From NCBI GenBank assembly GCA_029880325.1, contig JAOUOP010000009.1, positions 1 through 57,011 on the forward strand: a DNA stretch of 57,011 nt. The letters run 5' to 3'. Positions 55,022-57,011 of the stretch are shown piece after piece. The notes beneath the pieces are model-generated. The model worked only from the letters and a program-made list of their open reading frames with translations, made no database searches and had not been told where the DNA came from. Both the position numbers and the translations under genes were made by a program. This stretch comes from Myxococcales bacterium (GTDB lineage Bacteria; Myxococcota_A; Polyangia; Polyangiales; JAFGIB01). The stretch's first letter is position 1, and each line of letters opens with the position of its first letter.

Positions 55022-55085
55022 CGGCCGCACGCCTGGCACGCGGCCGACGACCTGCGCGCAAACCTTGCAGAGCGGATCTCATGCC

Positions 55086-55949
55086 TCAGGCGAGCAGCGT
55101 GCTTAGCTCCGAGTCAAAGTACCCAGCTTCGGTTTCACCCAACGCGATGGTCTCCGCCAACAGGTGGGGCCGGGTGTAGTCCCAGCGGTCGATCGGCGTG
55201 GGGCGCGTGGGCGCGATGTAGAGACGAGCCCCCGCACGACCGGTCACGCCGTCGGGATAGGGCCGCGTGAGCAGCACCAGGTGCCGGTCGGCGTCCGGGT
55301 GGGACTCGACCAGGAAGAGCGGGGCGTTGTCGACCATGCCGCCGTCGAGCAAGCGCCGGCCGCCGTATTCGCCGACGGGCGTGAAGGGGGGCGTCGCAGC
55401 GGATGCCAGCAGCAGATCCCCGAGCTGCTCGGGCGTCTCGCACTCGCGGGCGTCGAAGGCCTGCGGCTCGAAGCCCAGCCGGCGTCCGAAACGCGGATGG
55501 ATGGCCCTGGGGCGCAGGCGCTTCTCGAGGTTGTAGGCGCCAAGGCCGAGCGCCACCGCCGGCCCGGCGGGCAACCAGCGCGGCAGCCGCGCGGTCAAGA
55601 CGTAGATCGGAAACGGCTGCTGCCGGATGCGCTCGAGCCCTCCGTCGGCCGCGGCGAACTCGATGGTGTCGCGATAGACCTCCGCGTGGGGCGCCGGGCG
55701 CTGGCCCTTCAAGAGCTTGCTCAGGTCGAGGTTGCGGGTGACGTGGGCGCGGCGCTCTCGCCAAAAGGCATGGGTCGCCTCGGCGCGGCCGGAGAGGTAG
55801 GTGGCGACCACACAGGCGCCCGCGCTGCACGCCGCCACCGCAGCGGTCCGCGGCAGCAGGCGCGGGCCCCAGCGGTTGAGCAGGCCGAGCTGATAGAACG
55901 CACGGTTGCCACCGCCGGCGAAGGTCAGGGAGAGATTGCGCTGGGCCAT
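55086..55949 (-). CDS. patatin-like phospholipase
   Basis: A 287-residue protein. The oxyanion hole GGGNRAFYQLG is at residues 12-22, the nucleophile elbow is ACSAGA with Ser42 (the first Gly of GxSxG is Ala), and the catalytic Asp is in DGGMVDNAP. These define the patatin fold and its Ser-Asp dyad. It likely hydrolyses phospholipid or other lipid esters inside the cell, as no signal peptide is present. TATCCT lies only 6 nt before the ATG, which suggests a leaderless transcript. Confidence 0.82.
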   Translation of the reverse strand: MAQRNLSLTFAGGGNRAFYQLGLLNRWGPRLLPRTAAVAACSAGACVVATYLSGRAEATHAFWRERRAHVTRNLDLSKLLKGQRPAPHAEVYRDTIEFAAADGGLERIRQQPFPIYVLTARLPRWLPAGPAVALGLGAYNLEKRLRPRAIHPRFGRRLGFEPQAFDARECETPEQLGDLLLASAATPPFTPVGEYGGRRLLDGGMVDNAPLFLVESHPDADRHLVLLTRPYPDGVTGRAGARLYIAPTRPTPIDRWDYTRPHLLAETIALGETEAGYFDSELSTLLA

Positions 55950-56039
55950 GGGCGGAGGATAGAACGCGGCGTATGTGGGCGGGAAGCTGGTCCGGGTTTT
56001 CCGCCGGTGGCGGAAGACTCGGGCTAGGATAGGCTCACG

Positions 56040-56726
56040 ATGGTGACAACAATCGCAGTAGGAACAGCGCTGCTCCTTGTTTTGCCCTCCTGCAGAGCGC
56101 CCGATCCCGGCTATGAAGCCTTTGTCGAAATGCGGGCACGCGCCCTGTGCAACAACAACTTCCGCTGCTGCACAGGCGACGAACTCATGGACGACACAAT
56201 TGAGGAATGTCTGGCGCACGAGCCGCCAAGAGATCTTCGAAGTGCGATCGACAACGGCACGACGACGATCGACGACGCGGAGGCGGAGCGGTGTTTCGCG
56301 GAGATCGAAGCCATGTCCTGCGACCAATGGATCGAGCTGCTCGCAGGATCCACCGCCACCCCTGCCTCCTGCGGTGGGATCTTCAGCGGACGCAGCAATG
56401 GGGAGCCGTGCTCTTCGTACGCCCAGTGCACCTCACAATACTGCCGTCTTTCAACGGAGGCCGAACCGACCATCCGGACCGACACCGGGGTGTGCGCAGA
56501 GCGTGGCAGCGAAGGGGAGCAATGCCTACTCGCGCACTTCAGCTGCCAACCCGGACTTACGTGTACAGGCCCCGATGGGACGCCCCGCTGCAACGCCCTG
56601 GGCGACCCGGGCGCGAGCTGCGAGGGTTGGCACGACTGCACTTCACACCTCTGCGATGCGGGCGAGTGTCGTCGACTCTGCTATGCGTGGGTTCCGCTGC
56701 GGTCGCTTGCCGGTCAGCCACGATAG
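56040..56726 (+). CDS. Cys-rich lipoprotein, unknown
   Basis: A 228-residue lipoprotein (lipobox LPSC, Cys18). About twenty cysteines lie in the mature part, with patterns such as CCTGDELMDD, CSSYAQCTSQYC and CLLAHFSCQPGLTC, typical of myxobacterial surface lipoproteins with Cys knots (NGEPC, GEQC and ASC units). TAGGAT (56025-56030) lies 9 nt before the ATG. The last residues WVPLRSLAGQPR look less like the rest, so an indel near 56690 is possible. Confidence 0.7.
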   Translation: MVTTIAVGTALLLVLPSCRAPDPGYEAFVEMRARALCNNNFRCCTGDELMDDTIEECLAHEPPRDLRSAIDNGTTTIDDAEAERCFAEIEAMSCDQWIELLAGSTATPASCGGIFSGRSNGEPCSSYAQCTSQYCRLSTEAEPTIRTDTGVCAERGSEGEQCLLAHFSCQPGLTCTGPDGTPRCNALGDPGASCEGWHDCTSHLCDAGECRRLCYAWVPLRSLAGQPR

Positions 56727-56839
56727 CGTGGTACGGACAGCAATCGCTCGCAATTCCACAGGCTGATCGAGCGAAATCGCGTCGACAGGACTGTGCGCTC
56801 GAGCCTCCGCGCCGGACCCGAGCTACTCGCTGCGTGAGC

Positions 56840-57011
56840 TCAGCCCCGCCCCAGCAAGCCCGGTGGCGGCAATTGCGAAGCGATCTCGACCGCCGCCTGC
56901 AACGCCTGCTGCGAAGACGCCAGGTCCGAGTAGGCCTGAAACGGATCGGCACCAACCAACTCGGAGATGTTCTCCTGGGTCAGCTGCTGGGTGCGCTGGG
57001 AGAGGCTGTGG
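56840..57011 (-). CDS. flgL: flagellar hook-filament junction protein FlgL, C-terminal end
   Basis: Reading from the right edge on the minus strand gives about 56 codons ending in TGA (56840-56842). The tail SQRTQQLTQENISELVGADPF and the following helix with QQALQAAVEIASQLPP match the C-terminal coiled region of FlgL/flagellin-like proteins. The rest lies outside the window. It is too short to judge function, but it suggests a flagellar gene set to the right. Confidence 0.7.
   Translation of the reverse strand, partial: HSLSQRTQQLTQENISELVGADPFQAYSDLASSQQALQAAVEIASQLPPPGLLGRG

Overview
This window is high-GC DNA with very strong G/C at third codon positions. Its gene content points to a myxobacterium-like member of the Myxococcota. 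The evidence is a lipoprotein built from Myxococcus-type cysteine-rich repeats, several eukaryote-like Ser/Thr kinases with membrane-spanning or TonB/AgmX-like tails, copper type II monooxygenase-like lipoproteins, and a large thrombospondin-type-3 plus C-type-lectin surface lipoprotein. The 3' end of a flagellar hook-junction gene (flgL) at the right edge suggests a flagellated lineage. No rRNA, tRNA or CRISPR array was seen.

Layout. 1-1000: the 3' end of an ISAzo13-like transposase, a 166-bp palindromic element, and a methyltransferase whose last 54 codons come from that element. 1218-6794 (minus): a tightly packed aryl-polyene-type operon, read as KS, chain-length factor, dehydratase, ketoreductase, KS and a halogenase-like flavoenzyme; no ACP, ligase, ammonia lyase or exporter gene is in view. 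6877-9812 (minus): lipoprotein hydrolase, barrel-like lipoprotein and an unknown membrane protein. 9888-13024: cysteine-rich lipoprotein and pyruvate kinase. 13233-25029: TypA, a membrane protein, a DUF1415-like protein, a Ser/Thr kinase, then lipid-related genes (thiolase, diiron protein, TesB, SDR), a HEAT-repeat protein and a lipoprotein. 25259-30202: a TANGO2/NRDE protein, then a RAYT (Y1) transposase flanked on both sides by related repeat arrays in inverted orientation, then hrpB. 30222-32004: citramalate synthase behind a complete-looking Ile attenuator (promoter, 24-codon leader with five Ile codons, antiterminator segment, terminator). 32197-39737: haem/copper lipoprotein, pdxR-pdxS-pdxT in one overlapping operon, small unknowns, a truncated MaoC-like gene, a DMT transporter and ArsC. 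39871-45568: NTT-type nucleotide translocase, exported thioredoxin, an ECF sigma factor with a membrane partner, and a degenerate copper-monooxygenase-like lipoprotein. 45570-57011: lectin lipoprotein, pseudokinase, Uma2 nuclease, P-loop kinase, active Ser/Thr kinase, DUF1456, patatin, a Cys-rich lipoprotein and flgL.

How parts work together. The aryl-polyene genes would make and reduce a conjugated chain on an acyl carrier encoded elsewhere. Thiolase, TesB and the SDR suggest acyl-CoA turnover. PdxR, PdxS and PdxT form a self-contained PLP synthesis and control unit. Citramalate synthase gives a threonine-independent route to isoleucine and appears to be controlled by Ile-tRNA charging. Several genes have a TAnnnT box only 6-7 nt before the start codon, which suggests leaderless transcripts beside ordinary Shine-Dalgarno genes.

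The most notable observations are the cimA attenuator, the RAYT with inverted repeat arrays, the palindromic element that rewrites a protein tail, and the pdxR-first pdx operon with an iterated motif over its start codon.
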